Origin: Ehretia macrophylla
Lineage: Eukaryota > Streptophyta > Magnoliopsida > Boraginales > Ehretiaceae
DNA: 64,000 bases
Assembly (NCBI GenBank): GCA_037974665.1
Contig: CM075775.1
Location: forward strand, 30,447,732-30,511,731
Direction of reading: 5' to 3'
Made by a program: the position numbers and the translations under genes. Shown in pieces: positions 9,348 through 19,977 of this stretch (its first letter is position 1; every line of letters starts with the position of its first letter). The notes beneath the pieces are model-generated. The model was not told the origin of the DNA, searched no databases, and was given only the letters and a program-made list of their open reading frames with translations.

Positions 9348-9352
9348 TGGAT

Positions 9353-10185
9353 TGATAAAAATTTTCCATAGTGGCCATCAAGTATAAGTGATATATAGGA
9401 CCAGCTTGTATGGCTTTTGGTAGTATTTATTTGCGGCCTTGTTGAGAAGTTGAACACGAGGAGCCTTAGTTGAAGTAGTACTAATCTTCCAAATGATTTT
9501 TCCATCACTCTTTATCATCAAGACCGTGGCTTCATTCCCCTATAGTAATTCTTTGAATCGTGAACCAGCTTTCTGGGCAATAGTACAATAGTATAAATGA
9601 TAAACCAGCATTCTATTGCAAACATGGTTGAGATTCGATTAACCCCAAGTTACCGGGAATACATATTTAAGGAGGAAAATGCTTCTTGACTGCTATTTCC
9701 CCTATAGTTGTTGACTTGTTGCGAAGAAAAGAGATAAGTCTCGTAAAGCGTCAGGAATAATATAAGTGGGTTTCTCATCTCTTTGGTTTTACCCCAGTAT
9801 TTCTCTTCGTGAGCTCGTTTCTATGATCGTGTATTCATGTTTTACTTCTACTCCGTCATTTGTCCTTGATACCATAATTTTTCATGATTAATTCATATCT
9901 ATATATATTCTCATTCGTACTATAATGTGTTATAATATTGTTTTAACCTTGTCTTATAAGCTGTGAATATGACGTGAATCGCGGACGTATTCTTGCCAAA
10001 TCGTGATGTGATCAGGAGCTTCTTTATTGTGCGTGCCTCTGGGGGCCTTGTGCCCATAACGTGGTATCGTGATAATGTGTTACTTGATAATCACAGCTTT
10101 TCTAGAGGTCTTAATAATATTTGTTCCGTGATATTTTAATCAATCATTTCTTAAATCTCGCTTTAATCTCTTAAATTGTCTCATG
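9353..10185. other. Decayed sequence right of the LTR element
   Basis: No intact gene. On the minus strand about 9400-9560 segments such as GNEATVLMIKSDGKIIWKIS and KAPRVQLLNKAANKYY look like a decayed protein-coding piece of unknown identity, contiguous with 2100-2445 before the LTR element inserted. About 9950-10185 may belong to the LTR remnant described next. Confidence 0.3.
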
Positions 10186-10194
10186 TTATTGTTT

Positions 10195-10574
10195 GAGGAA
10201 ATTGGACAAATAGTCCCCATTGTTTATAAATTTTAGACAAATAATCTCTATTGTTTTACAAGTCATTCAGTTAGTCCCCATTGTTTGCAAAAGTCCCACA
10301 AATAGTCTCAATTGTTTACAAAAGTCACAACATTGGGGACTAATTGAGTGACTTTTGTAAACAATGGGGACTGATTGAGTGACTTTTGCAAATATTGGGG
10401 ACTAATTGAGTGACTTTTGTAAACAATTGAGACTATTTGTGGGACTTTTACAAACAATGGGGACTAACTGAATGACTTGTGAAACAATAGAGACTATTGG
10501 TAAAACTTTTACAAACAATAGGGACTATTTGTCAAAAATTTGTAAACAATATGGACTATTTGTAAGATTTGCCC
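10195..10574. mobile_element. Mutator-like inverted-repeat element (380 bp)
   Basis: Ends GAGGAAATTGGACAAATAGTCC and, inverted, GGACTATTTGTAAGATTTGCCC. A perfect 9-bp target duplication TTATTGTTT flanks it (10186-10194 and 10575-10583), as expected for Mutator-like elements. The body is made of repeated GGGACTAATTGAGTGAC and TTGTAAACAATGGGGACT units in both orientations, able to fold into a long hairpin. No coding capacity. Confidence 0.85.
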
Positions 10575-10583
10575 TTATTGTTT

Positions 10584-11110
10584 TCTGAATAGTCATGTAT
10601 ATTTGTCTACTGTCGGTGTCTGCCCGTCAATTGCGTCATGTTTCATCATGATGTTTTTCAGTAGTTCCTTGTTCGAGCTTTATTTCTATTTTATTCGTTT
10701 ATGAATAGTGTTCCTTCTGGGGATACTCACTTACTGGGCATTGTTCGCTTACCCATTCTTTTTCACTGTTTCTTTTACAAATAGTAGTGCATAAGCGAAG
10801 AGTTAGCGGGATGGGTAGCCATGTACCTGGACTGAAGATCTTGTAATCGTAAGTGAGAGTCTTGTGGATAATAAGAAAGCAAACCATTATTTTGAAGGTC
10901 TTGTGAGCAAACTATTATTTTGAAGAAGTGTAATTTTTGAGTATTTGACACGAAATGAATATTGGAGATTATTTTGATTTAATGGTTTGTAGTGCTCTGA
11001 ATATTGTGTTAAGTGATATTGAATTGCCTTGCGTGATTGAGGAATTTTTCTCTTAAACACGCAGCAGTCACATTCTCAAATTTCGTCTTGAAAAATTTAG
11101 GGGTGTGACT
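10584..11110 (+). repeat. Gypsy LTR 3' end remnant
   Basis: The layout GGGGATACTCACTTACTGGGC, then a stretch ending TCGTCTTGAAAAATTTAGGG and GTGTGAC resembles the R/U5 end of plant chromoviral Gypsy LTRs. The left end is not defined; the Mutator-like element at 10195 probably inserted into it. Low certainty. Confidence 0.4.
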
Positions 11111-11877
11111 AATCGTTGAAGTTTGGGCTTTTAATCTCCTCACCAACTTATTGATGGGAGTTTTTAGCTCTTTTGCTTGAACAATGATACGTGCAGTTGA
11201 GTTTAGAGTTTCTCTTTGTAGGGGGAGAGCTAGAAATACGATGTTAGGGGTCGAGTTTTTTTTTTTTTTTTTGGACAGAGTTTTTTGTATAGATTTTTTT
11301 TGAATTAGTAGAAAAAAAAATTCAAAAAATATATTTCTATTTTCAATTAATATAATTAGTTATTATAAAATTAAATAATTATAAACTAATTAAAAATTTT
11401 ATTAAATATAAATTATATATTTACATTTAACCAAACTTGAACCTTCTAACATAGTTGATTTGCTTCAAGAAAGAACACAAATTCGATATATACTACAAAA
11501 ATATAACAAACACATATCATATTCATATTAAAATCAAGTATTTAACAAATAATTATCTAATATAAATGCAAACAAACAAACAAAAGATAGACCAAAAAGA
11601 AGCCCATAAAACATAAACTAACCGAACAAAAGAAGAACCGTGAAGAAGCAAAAATGGAAGAAACAAATATTAGACAATTTGTTTAAATTAAAATGTAATC
11701 ATTACAAGGAGAAAATTTTTGTGCATAAAATCTTGTTAAAAGGGTTTTTCTAATTTTTGTATGGAAAAACTATAATTATTATTGCTGAATAGTGAAATTA
11801 ACTCAAAGGTGGAATCGTGAATATAAACTAAGTGCTGAACCACATTAAACTGTACTTATTTTTTATTTTCTTTTATT
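11111..11877. other. Non-coding AT-rich interval
   Basis: Contains a 17-T run near 11255-11271 and AT-rich unique-looking sequence. I see no gene, RNA or repeat with defined ends. Confidence 0.5.
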
Positions 11878-13361
11878 CAGTGGCAGACCTACTCTATATG
11901 GAGTGTAAGCAAAGGCTTACACTCAAAAAAAATTAACATGGTTCAGTGGTTAGAGAAATGCCTTTAAAATCCTTTAGTGCTACACGTTGTGGGTTTGAGT
12001 GCTTCAGGTATCGGATATTTTTTTGCAGTGCACTGAGTTTTAGCTTGTAATATATATATATATATATATTTAAAAAACCATGCTCACTTTCACAACTCAA
12101 AATCAAACCCAAACCTTTCTCTTTCCTTTACAAAACACACGCACAAATCCATCAATATCGATCCCATATTGGTAGATTCCCAGATCAAACCCATTTGGCA
12201 AGGTAACATCTTTTCCCTCATGTTCTTTTTTTTTTTTTTTTTCCTTCGAATTGATTTGCAATTTTTGTAATTTTTGTATGTTGTTGTAACCGACTGGGTA
12301 TTGGCTTTTCTCATTTGCAAGCTTTATAATCTAACTCACTCTTGCTGTATTCTTACGATAAAATAATTATAGCTTTTTTCTTAATACATCTTTCTTTTGA
12401 TTTCTGAATAACCTCTTTGCAAATGTGTTGCTGTGTTTTCCCTAAATAGCTATCAGTTTTTCTTGATAATTGGGTAAGGCTTCCTTTACTCAATTCTTTT
12501 TTCCGATTATTTTTCGAAAAAGATAGTTGGGTCAGTAAGTAATATCAAGAACTTGCTAAACATATCTCGTCCTTCTATTTATCCGATGAAAATATTTTCT
12601 AGTATTTTGCTTTCAAGAAGTTTATAAGCAATGTTTGGGCCATAAATTGCACTGCTTCTGGATTATTGCAGAAATTAAAGTTCAGAGGTGGTTTGACTTG
12701 AGATAGATAAGGAAAGATTACGTTCTGCAGCTTCTGTTATATGTTGACTATTGGTTTCTTTCAATGTTTGTGCTCATGCTTACTCTAACACTATTTGATT
12801 TTTATCTATATCTTTTGGGGTTTGGCTGGGGCAGTTGAATGCTAATTGGGTTTCTTTAATCGACTATCATTTAATGTGCCACCATCTTAGCTTAGAATCT
12901 TTAACTAATGTATTTAGTTACTATAATTTTATTGATTGAATGTAAACATCTTCTTTTATCTGGATTAGTTATGAAAAGTTGAGCATTTTGGACTCTGTTC
13001 CAGTGTCATTAAAATTGAGAATTTGAAGAAAACAAATGTTGTGAAGACTGAATTGCAGAATTGAATGGGAGATGATTTGATGAATGATTGTTTAGTCCCT
13101 TATATAGAAAGAGACGTATTTGAAGGCATCGATAATGAGTTGATTATTTAACACTTTTAAAAAATGTATTCACGCCGAGGACAATTATAAAATGTACTTT
13201 TTGTATTACTAAACTTTATAGTTACTTTTTTTTCTCTCTTTTGTATTTAAAATGTGCTTAATATGTATTTATTTATGTATATATAAGTTTACTTGAATCT
13301 TTGTTTATTCACTATATTTTTGTGGTGCATGCATTGACCCTCATAGCTGGATCCGCCACTG
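11878..13361. mobile_element. hAT-type DNA transposon, non-autonomous (1484 bp)
   Basis: Left end CAGTGGCAGACC, right end inverted CTGGATCCGCCACTG, giving imperfect inverted ends of type CAGTGGCGGA. An exact 8-bp target duplication CTTTTATT (11870-11877 and 13362-13369) fits the hAT superfamily. No transposase frame is found. Near the left end lies a tRNA-like block (11935-12010) and a TA microsatellite (12049-12069). Confidence 0.85.
11935..12010 (+). other. tRNA-like A-box/B-box block inside the hAT element
   Basis: GGTTCAGTGGTTAGAG resembles a pol III A box, and GTGGGTTTGAGTGCTTC about 45 bp later resembles a degraded B box (GGTTCGAATCC type). It does not close into a good cloverleaf, so I do not call a tRNA. 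It may be a SINE head or tRNA pseudogene. Confidence 0.3.
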
Positions 13362-13369
13362 CTTTTATT

Positions 13370-13950
13370 CCACTCAAGTGTGTGGACTATCGAATTCTCA
13401 AACACTTATATCGTCATTCTACTCAATTATAGAAGATTTTGATATACCTACCAATTCAGACACCAAAAAAAAAAAAAGGAGAGAGAAGATTTGATATAGC
13501 TATCAACGTCCAAAGACCAAGTTTCACCCTCCCTAGGCTCCTTTTGTTTCTGTAAAATAACTTGTTAGTGAAAAATTTTTGTCGAAAAAAATATCTCTTA
13601 AAAATAGAAAATTTATTAGTGTTTAGTTGTACCTGTGAATTTTTTTTTTTTCTAATACTTGACTCTCACAGTATAAAATATTTTTGGATATGAGATTTTA
13701 ACACACATATAAACATTCACAGACACATACACACGCATATTTTTATTTTTATTTTTATTTTTTAACCCTGATCCCCACTTGCCGGAGTGTGTACTAGCTC
13801 AACTTAACTACACAATTTTTTTGACTCAAAATGTTTTTAATTGACCTATTTTACGTATTATCAAATACCAAAAAATTAAGTAAACATTTTCCAAAAGAAA
13901 ATTTTAAGGCAAACAAACGAAGGCCTTATATTAGTTCCAAATTATTCGTC
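13370..13950. other. Non-coding interval
   Basis: AT-rich sequence with A- and T-runs and an ATTTTT-type simple repeat near 13740-13765. No gene seen. Confidence 0.5.
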
Positions 13951-15090
13951 AAGAGTAATGATAAACGTCACTTCTTTTTTCATCACCCAATTATCACCTC
14001 TTAGTTGGTATGTCCAGTTGACATGTCAACTAGATAAATTTATTTTATGTCTTTCTCTCTTTATTTATTTATTTTATTATATTTCTCTCTCTTCGTTTAT
14101 TAATTTTTCTCTCTCTTTGTTTTTCCTTTCTTCTCTCCTTTAATCAAGGTTTCTTATTTTCTCTTTATTTCTCTTTTGTTTAATCCTTCTTACTTTTTTC
14201 TTTCTACCATTCGTTGCATATTTTTTTTCAGATTTCTTTTCTTCTTCTTGACAAAATGATTGCCCGAGTTGAAAGAAACACACATTTGACCGTATGCAAA
14301 GCTTCTTCTATTTAGAGCCATAAATGATTAAACCCCATAATATTCTAAACCATAACCTGATCAATATTGAGTCTCTTTTACAAAATTTAGTTTTCCAATC
14401 TGTGTTTGAACACAACAATTGCGAACTAGGTAATATATATATACATGCATTCACAAACTTGCAAACTGCTAAAATCTTTTGAATGCCTTATGAGATAAAA
14501 TTAATAAATAAGAATTTGATATTTAGTCCAATTATGAAGGACATAATTTCTCCTTTATCCCATTAATTTCACGTTTGAAATTGAAACGAGTAACTTATTT
14601 GAATTATGCTTACATTAGTATGCAAAGTGAAATAAAAAGAATATCTAATATGCAATTCAAAACTTCTCTATATATTTAATGACACCTAAGATAATTTATG
14701 ACTTAGAATATTGTGGGGTTTAATCAATTATGGCTCTAAATAGAAGAAGCGTTGCATATAGTCAAATGTGTATTTCTTTCATCTTGGACAATTATCAATT
14801 CGTCTAGAAGAAGACAAGAAATTTGAGAAAATATGCAATGAATGGTAGAAAGAAAAAAGTAAGTAGGATTAAACAAAAGAGAAAGAAAGAAAAGATAGGA
14901 AACTTTGATTAAGGGAGAGAAGAAAGGGAAAAAAAAAGAGAGAAAAATTAATAAATGAAGAGAGAAAAATGTAATAAAATAGATAAAGAAAGAGAGAAAG
15001 ATATAAAATAAATTTATCTAGTTGGCATGTCAGGTAGAAGGTAATAATTTAGTGATAAAAAAAAGATAACGTCTAATATTAATCATTCTT
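13951..15090. mobile_element. Foldback / long-inverted-repeat element (about 1.14 kb)
   Basis: The two halves are inverted copies. AACGTCACTTCTTTTTTC at the left pairs with GAT-rich AAAAAAAAGATAACGT at the right. Inner blocks such as CTTCTTCTATTTAGAGCCAT (left) and ATGGCTCTAAATAGAAGAAG (right) are exact inverses. Arms are about 430 bp. No coding capacity. I could not find a clear target duplication, so ends may be off by some bases. The type is probably Mutator-like foldback. Confidence 0.7.
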
Positions 15091-15156
15091 CAAACACAAC
15101 TGATCATCATCCGGCTATACCGTACATACAAACAATGAAGTAATGTACAAAGTTTT

Positions 15157-15980
15157 AATAACTAATAAAAAGGATCCTCATTTCTTGTGAAACGTGCGAT
15201 TACGGCAAAAGTATTGATAACTAATTATAAAAAGGTTCTTAATTACAATCGATTTTCATGTCCATATGCAGATACGGCTACAATATGTCCATCCACTTAT
15301 AAAGGTCAAATTCTTCAGTTTTGCCTATAAATTTGATCACGTGGTCACAGCTACAAACAGTGCCAAATGACGAAGCTCATTTCTCTAGTGGTTCTTGCAC
15401 TTGTTGCATCATGTTAGTCTCTCTCTCTCTCTCCCTCTCTCCCTATCTCTCGTAGATACACACATTAGCACATATATTGGTCTAACGTGGTCTCGAACCA
15501 AATATGAAATATCATATGTAGATGGAGTAAACGACTTAACACCCTTTATGTTTTATTAAAAGTGCACAATACTTTTTATATTTTATAAATAAGATAATTA
15601 TCCCATGTGTTTTAAAAACGTAACTGAATATCCTTGTATTTTTAAAATTGTAGCTAAATATCCCATTGTGTTTTATAAATAAGTTGATTATCTACATGTG
15701 TTTTAAAAACGTAGTTGAATACCCCTATTAAAATGAATAATTTTTCTAATGGAGGCGGATTTTTAAAATATTGGGTGATAATCAACTTATTTATAAAACA
15801 CAGATAGGTATTCAGCTACGCTTTCAAAACATTAGAGGGTAACATCTTATTTATAAAATACATATATTATTATACACTTTTGGCAAAATACATAGGTATT
15901 AAGTTGTTTATTCTATGCAAATGTAATTCTCCCCAAGGCGAATGCTGGTTGTGTTAATATTTGCGGATTTCCTTGAGCTC
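15157..15980 (+). pseudogene. Albumin-1-like pseudogene (copy 1 of a tandem duplication)
   Basis: Closely matches 15981-16560, including promoter, exon 1 and intron start. TATA box CTATAAA is at 15325-15331. Exon 1 (15367-15412) encodes a hydrophobic signal-peptide start and has a GT donor at 15413. The intron carries a 389-bp MITE. The splice acceptor that should precede exon 2 reads AA instead of AG, and exon 2 is cut after about 17 codons at 15980, where the second copy of the duplication begins. It cannot make the full peptide. Confidence 0.85.
15525..15913. mobile_element. MITE (389 bp) in the pseudogene intron
   Basis: Inverted ends GAGTAAACGACTTAACACC and GGTATTAAGTTGTTTATTC (inverse). 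The body is internally repetitive and inverted (units like TTTTAAAAACGTAACTGAAT). Flanks TATGTAGATG and TATGCAAATG look like a 9-10-bp target duplication with two changes, so probably Mutator-like. Confidence 0.75.
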
Positions 15981-16233
15981 AATAACTAATAAAAAGGATC
16001 CTTGTTTCTTGTGAAACATGCAATTACGGCAAAAATATTCTTACTTGAACAGGATCCTATCCTATCCGACAAAAAAAAAAAAAAAAAAAAAGAGGATCTA
16101 TCCTATAGGTTTTATCTCTGTATCCTTGATTTCTAAGGAGAAAATTGTTAACTACAATCGATTCTCATGTCCATATGCAGTTACGGCTACAATATGCCCA
16201 TCCAATTATAAATTTCAAATTCCTCAGGTTTGC

Positions 16234-16240
16234 CTATAAA
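16234..16240 (+). promoter_or_regulatory. TATA box of the albumin-1-like gene
   Basis: CTATAAA about 90 bp before the start codon, conserved in the duplicated pseudogene at 15325-15331 in the same setting (TTTGCCTATAAA). Confidence 0.65.
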
Positions 16241-16328
16241 TGTTGCCAATGCCAGCAACTAAACCAACCAACGCAATATAATTTCAACAAATTTTATCAA
16301 GTGGTCGCAGCTGCAAACCATCTGCCAA

Positions 16329-16760
16329 ATGACGAAGCTTATTTCTCTAGTGGTTCTTGCACTTGTTGCATCATGTTAGTCTCTCTTTCTCTCCCTCTCT
16401 CTCTATCTCTCATAGATACACACATTAGCACATATATTAGTCAACGAATTAGCTCCTTGGTAATAGCTCAATCTAACATGATCACTAACCAAACATCAAA
16501 TATTATATGCAGATGTAATTTTTCCCAAGGCGCATGCTGGTTGTTGGGATCTTTGCGGATTTACTTCATCGTATTTATGCCAGGGCGGTCATGATTGTTT
16601 ATGTCTCCCATTTTATTGGGGTTTTCTAGGCATGTGCGTTCCTAGACTTCAGACTCTTTGTCTTTCTCATATTGATTGCACTCGAAATGGAAACGGTAAC
16701 AATTGCATCCGAACTATTGGCAATCAATACGGTTGGTGCTCCAGAAGTATCAAATTCTAA
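16329..16760 (+). CDS. Albumin-1-like cysteine-rich secreted peptide (two exons)
   Basis: Exon 1 is 16329-16374, a GT-AG intron spans 16375-16512, exon 2 is 16513-16760 with stop TAA. The product is 97 residues, no stop or frameshift. A signal peptide of about 24 residues is split by the intron, as in known albumin-1 genes. Ten cysteines follow. The first six have spacing C-x3-C-x7-C-x5-C-x1-C-x10-C, the knottin layout of the PA1b-type chain. The last four (with a conserved Asn-rich stretch and a Tyr-Gly-Trp-Cys end) fit the PA1a-type chain. Family knowledge: PA1b peptides are seed storage/defence peptides acting on insect V-ATPase; activity of this one is not shown. It lies in a tandem cluster with one pseudogene and one fragment. 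Confidence 0.82.
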
Positions 16761-17138
16761 TGCGTATGACTTGCAAATTTGGCTCGCAGCTGTGTTCTAG
16801 CTAGTACTATGCTGTGAACGTGTTTGTATAATAATAAGGGTAAAAGATAACAAACTCATGAAGTTTGTGTAATAATAAGGGTTAAAGATAATAAACTCAT
16901 GAAGTTTGTGTAATGTCCATTGACTTAGTCTGCACAATCTGTGAGATATGTCCATGATGTGTTTGTAATTTAAAATTCTCAGATATGAAAAGCGTAAGAT
17001 TAGAATTCCTTGACTTTGTATATATCATGTTGAGTTTGTATATATCATGTAGCTTATTCTCTGAACGAAAATTTCATGCATAAATATGCCAAAAGTAGAC
17101 CCACGGACGCTAAAAGGTACTCCTTTGTCCCTACGTTG
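16761..17138. other. Downstream region of the albumin-1-like gene
   Basis: Holds a tandem duplication of about 46 bp (16822-16915; GTTTGTGTAATAATAAGGGT unit). No gene seen. Confidence 0.5.
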
Positions 17139-17815
17139 CTTGCTACTACACTTTTTTGGTGATTTTCGCTCCTAGTTGTGCGTGCAGTGTGTGTACCAAT
17201 TGGAGGCGTAGTTGGCACATGCATTCCCTTTCCTCGAATTAAGTAAGATCAAACTCTAACTCGTTTTTTTTTTAAATGAAAGAGGGACGGTACTTTTAGG
17301 AATTTTATTAATATAAAAAAAGGGTACAAGAGGCAAAGGGAGACATAAAGCCTTACTTCTGCGAGAGGATGGGCTAGAAACTTATTTGTCCTATCGTTCA
17401 TCTACTCTAAAAGATGTACAAACATTCTTTTTTTACAAAGCCTATAACAATTAAACAAAAAAGACACAATCCTAGTTCTATATCAGAATCTGAAACAAGG
17501 TAATCCAATTTTATCTATTCTGATCATTCTTTGCAGCATTTTGAAGCCTGTAACATTTTGCAAAATGGAATGATACATACCTTTGGCACCCAAATTAGAA
17601 GTAAACTGGTTGATTACCTTCACGAAAATTATGTGTTAATGTCCCATTACAGACAACCAACAGTTTTCCTGCTCTCCTTAGATCTTGAGTAATGTCCCCC
17701 GAGCCTTGTCTGTTCCTGCACACAAGCTGAACAACGCTATCAAACTCTAACTCGTTGTTTTTCTAATTTTGATTGCATTGCCAATGGAATTGCTAGTTAT
17801 TGTTGACAGTCTGGT
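17139..17815 (+). pseudogene. Third albumin-1-like fragment, split by a LINE tail
   Basis: 17185-17247 encodes the end of a knottin chain (a Cys-x-Cys pair, a Cys-Val-Pro block, then Gly-Thr-Cys). 17757-17815 aligns at DNA level with 16695-16725 of the intact gene (TGATTGCA...ATGGAA). Exon 1 and the first cysteines are absent, and the fragment is interrupted by the LINE insertion at 17266-17738. Confidence 0.6.
17266..17738 (-). mobile_element. 5'-truncated LINE (L1-type) 3' end
   Basis: Flanked by an 18-bp perfect direct repeat ATCAAACTCTAACTCGTT (17248-17265 and 17739-17756). It begins on the plus strand with a T-run, that is a poly(A) tail on the minus strand (TTTCATTT followed by A's). 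Long target duplication plus poly(A) is the LINE signature. Read on the minus strand it resembles a LINE 3' untranslated region. No coding remains. Confidence 0.85.
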
Positions 17816-17829
17816 CCATTTGGATGTAA

Positions 17830-18467
17830 AAAATGGATGACTTAGGATGTAACACAAAAGAAAAATAGGATAAAGGCACATCGCTTTAAAGAATCCACTC
17901 TGTAGATACATAAATCATAAGGATAGAAGCTCACCACTCAATGGAATCCACCTAAGAGATACAGAGGAAAGATAGAAGCAATCCTTCTTCTAAAACAAAG
18001 TCTAAGACTTTAATAATAATCTCAATTCATAATTTGGTCTTGCAAGATTACAAGCCACCTATATTTTATAGAGTTGGATCGTCCTTCCAACTTAGGCAAA
18101 GTTTAGATAACCGAAAAGTAATAATGCTAGTCTAGCTTAGGAACTATAAGATAACAATAGAGGTTCTAGGAAAGTGCAATAACCTTTAAGTTACCAAAAA
18201 TATGAACTTAATGACTGCCTAAAATATTCGAATCAAATTTTAAAGCAAGGAAAAATCAAAGCGTAACAAAATAAAGCTCAAAACATGAGTTTGTCACTTT
18301 GAAGACATCTCATACACACTTTATTAAAATAGCCATAACTTCTTCTAGAGAACTCCACTTGATGCACTGTTTGAAGCGTTAGAAACTATATGCATAAAGC
18401 TTTTCAATCATGTATAACTCAATAGCCAACTCGTTTCCAATTGGTACATATTTTGATGTAAATTTGG
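17830..18467 (-). repeat. 3' non-coding end / LTR of the outer Gypsy element
   Basis: Lies directly downstream (minus strand) of the Gypsy polyprotein stop at about 18469. By position it should hold the 3' LTR. No second copy is in the window, so its ends are not proven; the left end may be near 17833-17852 (TGGATGACTTAGGATGTAAC). Confidence 0.4.
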
Positions 18468-18468
18468 A

Positions 18469-19977
18469 TTAGAAAAATAGATTCTTCAATTTTGTGATCT
18501 TTCCATCTTCCTTCATTAATTTGGAATTATTTGCTGCAGCATCATACATTTCCATTGCGAGCAAACTCGTCTCCAAGTTTCCATGATTATCATTATCGTA
18601 ATAGGGAGAAAGATTTGTAACATTAAAGGTTTTAGAAACACCATAGTCTTTGGGAAGCTCAACCTTATAAGCATTTTCACCAACTCGTTGAAGCACTTGA
18701 AATGGACCATTAGTTCTAGGTTGGAGTTTTCCATGTTTCCTACGAGGAAAACGCTATTTCTTAGGTGAATCCAGACCAAATCCCTTTCCTTGAATGCAAC
18801 AGCCTTGTAAAATTTATTGGCACGAGCTTGATACTTCTTATTTTACTTGACAATTCATTCACGCAGTTGCTCATGTAACCTTTTGACGAGTTTAGCACGT
18901 TCATCTGCATTTTTACTGAATTGGTGCTTAGTAGGAAGTGGAACCAAATCCAATGGACCTAGAGGATTTTGCCCATATACAATCTTAAATGGACTTTTCC
19001 CGGTAGTTTTACTCGTGGACCTATCGTATACAAATTCAGCTTGAGGAAGTACAAGGTTTCATTGTCGAATATTACTGTGAATAGAACTCCTCAATAGGCT
19101 CCCCAAACTTTGATTAACAACCTCTACTTGTCCATTTGTTTGAGGATGATAAAAAGTTCTACATTGGAGACTAGTTCCCATCTTTTGCGAAAGTGTTCGC
19201 CAAAAATGGCTTGTAAACTTCACATCTCTGTCAGAAGAAATTGTCTTTGGAATACCATGAAGCTTCACAATTTCTTGGAAGTAAAGATTAGCTATGTGTG
19301 AGGCATCGAAGGTCTTATTACAAGGTATAGAATAAACCATTTTAGAGAAGCTATCAACCACCACCATGATAGAATATTTGTTCCTTTGAGTTCTAGGCAA
19401 ACCCATTACAAAGTCTATGCTCACATGCTCCCAAAGGGCTATTAGAATGGGTAGAGGCTATTTTTTGAATGACTCTTTGCAAGATAGCAAGTTCGACACT
19501 ACTCCACATGTCGAGAAACATCTCTCTCCATCCTTGGCGAGTAAAAAATTTCTTGAACAAGAGCAAGAGTCTTATATCTCCCAAAGTGGCCAGCTAGACC
19601 CCCTTCATTAGCCTCAAACATAATAATAGCTTCTCTTAAAGAACTTTGTGGTATGCAAACTGATTTCCTTTAAAGAGATATCCATCTTGTAACAAAAAAT
19701 GATTATGTGGCCTTTTCAAACATTCTTCCCAAATTAAACCAAAAAAGGGATTATCCTTGTATATCTCTTTAAGAATTTCAAAGCCTACTATTTTTACTTG
19801 CATAACAGATAGCAAAGTATACCTTCGGCTTAGAGCATCCACTACTTGATTTTGCTTTCGAGCCTTGTGCTTGATATGAAAAGTGAATGCTTGTAAAAAC
19901 TTAACCCACTTGGCATGCCTGCTATATATGGAGTTTCTGTTGTCCATTGATATACTTCAAAGCTTCATGATCGGAGT
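18469..19977 (-). pseudogene. Outer Gypsy RNase H end and integrase
   Basis: Read on the minus strand: RNase H end (SDHEALKYING, AKWVKFLQAFTFHIKHKA, VVDALSRRYTLL), the zinc-binding spacer, then the integrase core with its three acidic residues ([26 protein letters not shown]), the TTGKSPF block and a C-terminal LQRVGENAYKVELP/FNVTNLSPY block. No chromodomain is seen. There are several frame breaks (near 19600, 19390, 19050, 18840). The N-terminal part continues at 26874-26913 and 63163-63330. Family Ty3/Gypsy is firm. Confidence 0.9.

Noticed and set aside
11935-12010. Possible tRNA gene
   Set aside because: Box-like motifs are present, but stems do not pair well and the B box is degraded, so it is only tRNA-like.
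13951-15090. Target duplication for the foldback
   Set aside because: The 9 bases on each side (TTATTCGTC and CAAACACAA) do not match, and small shifts of the ends did not give a convincing pair.
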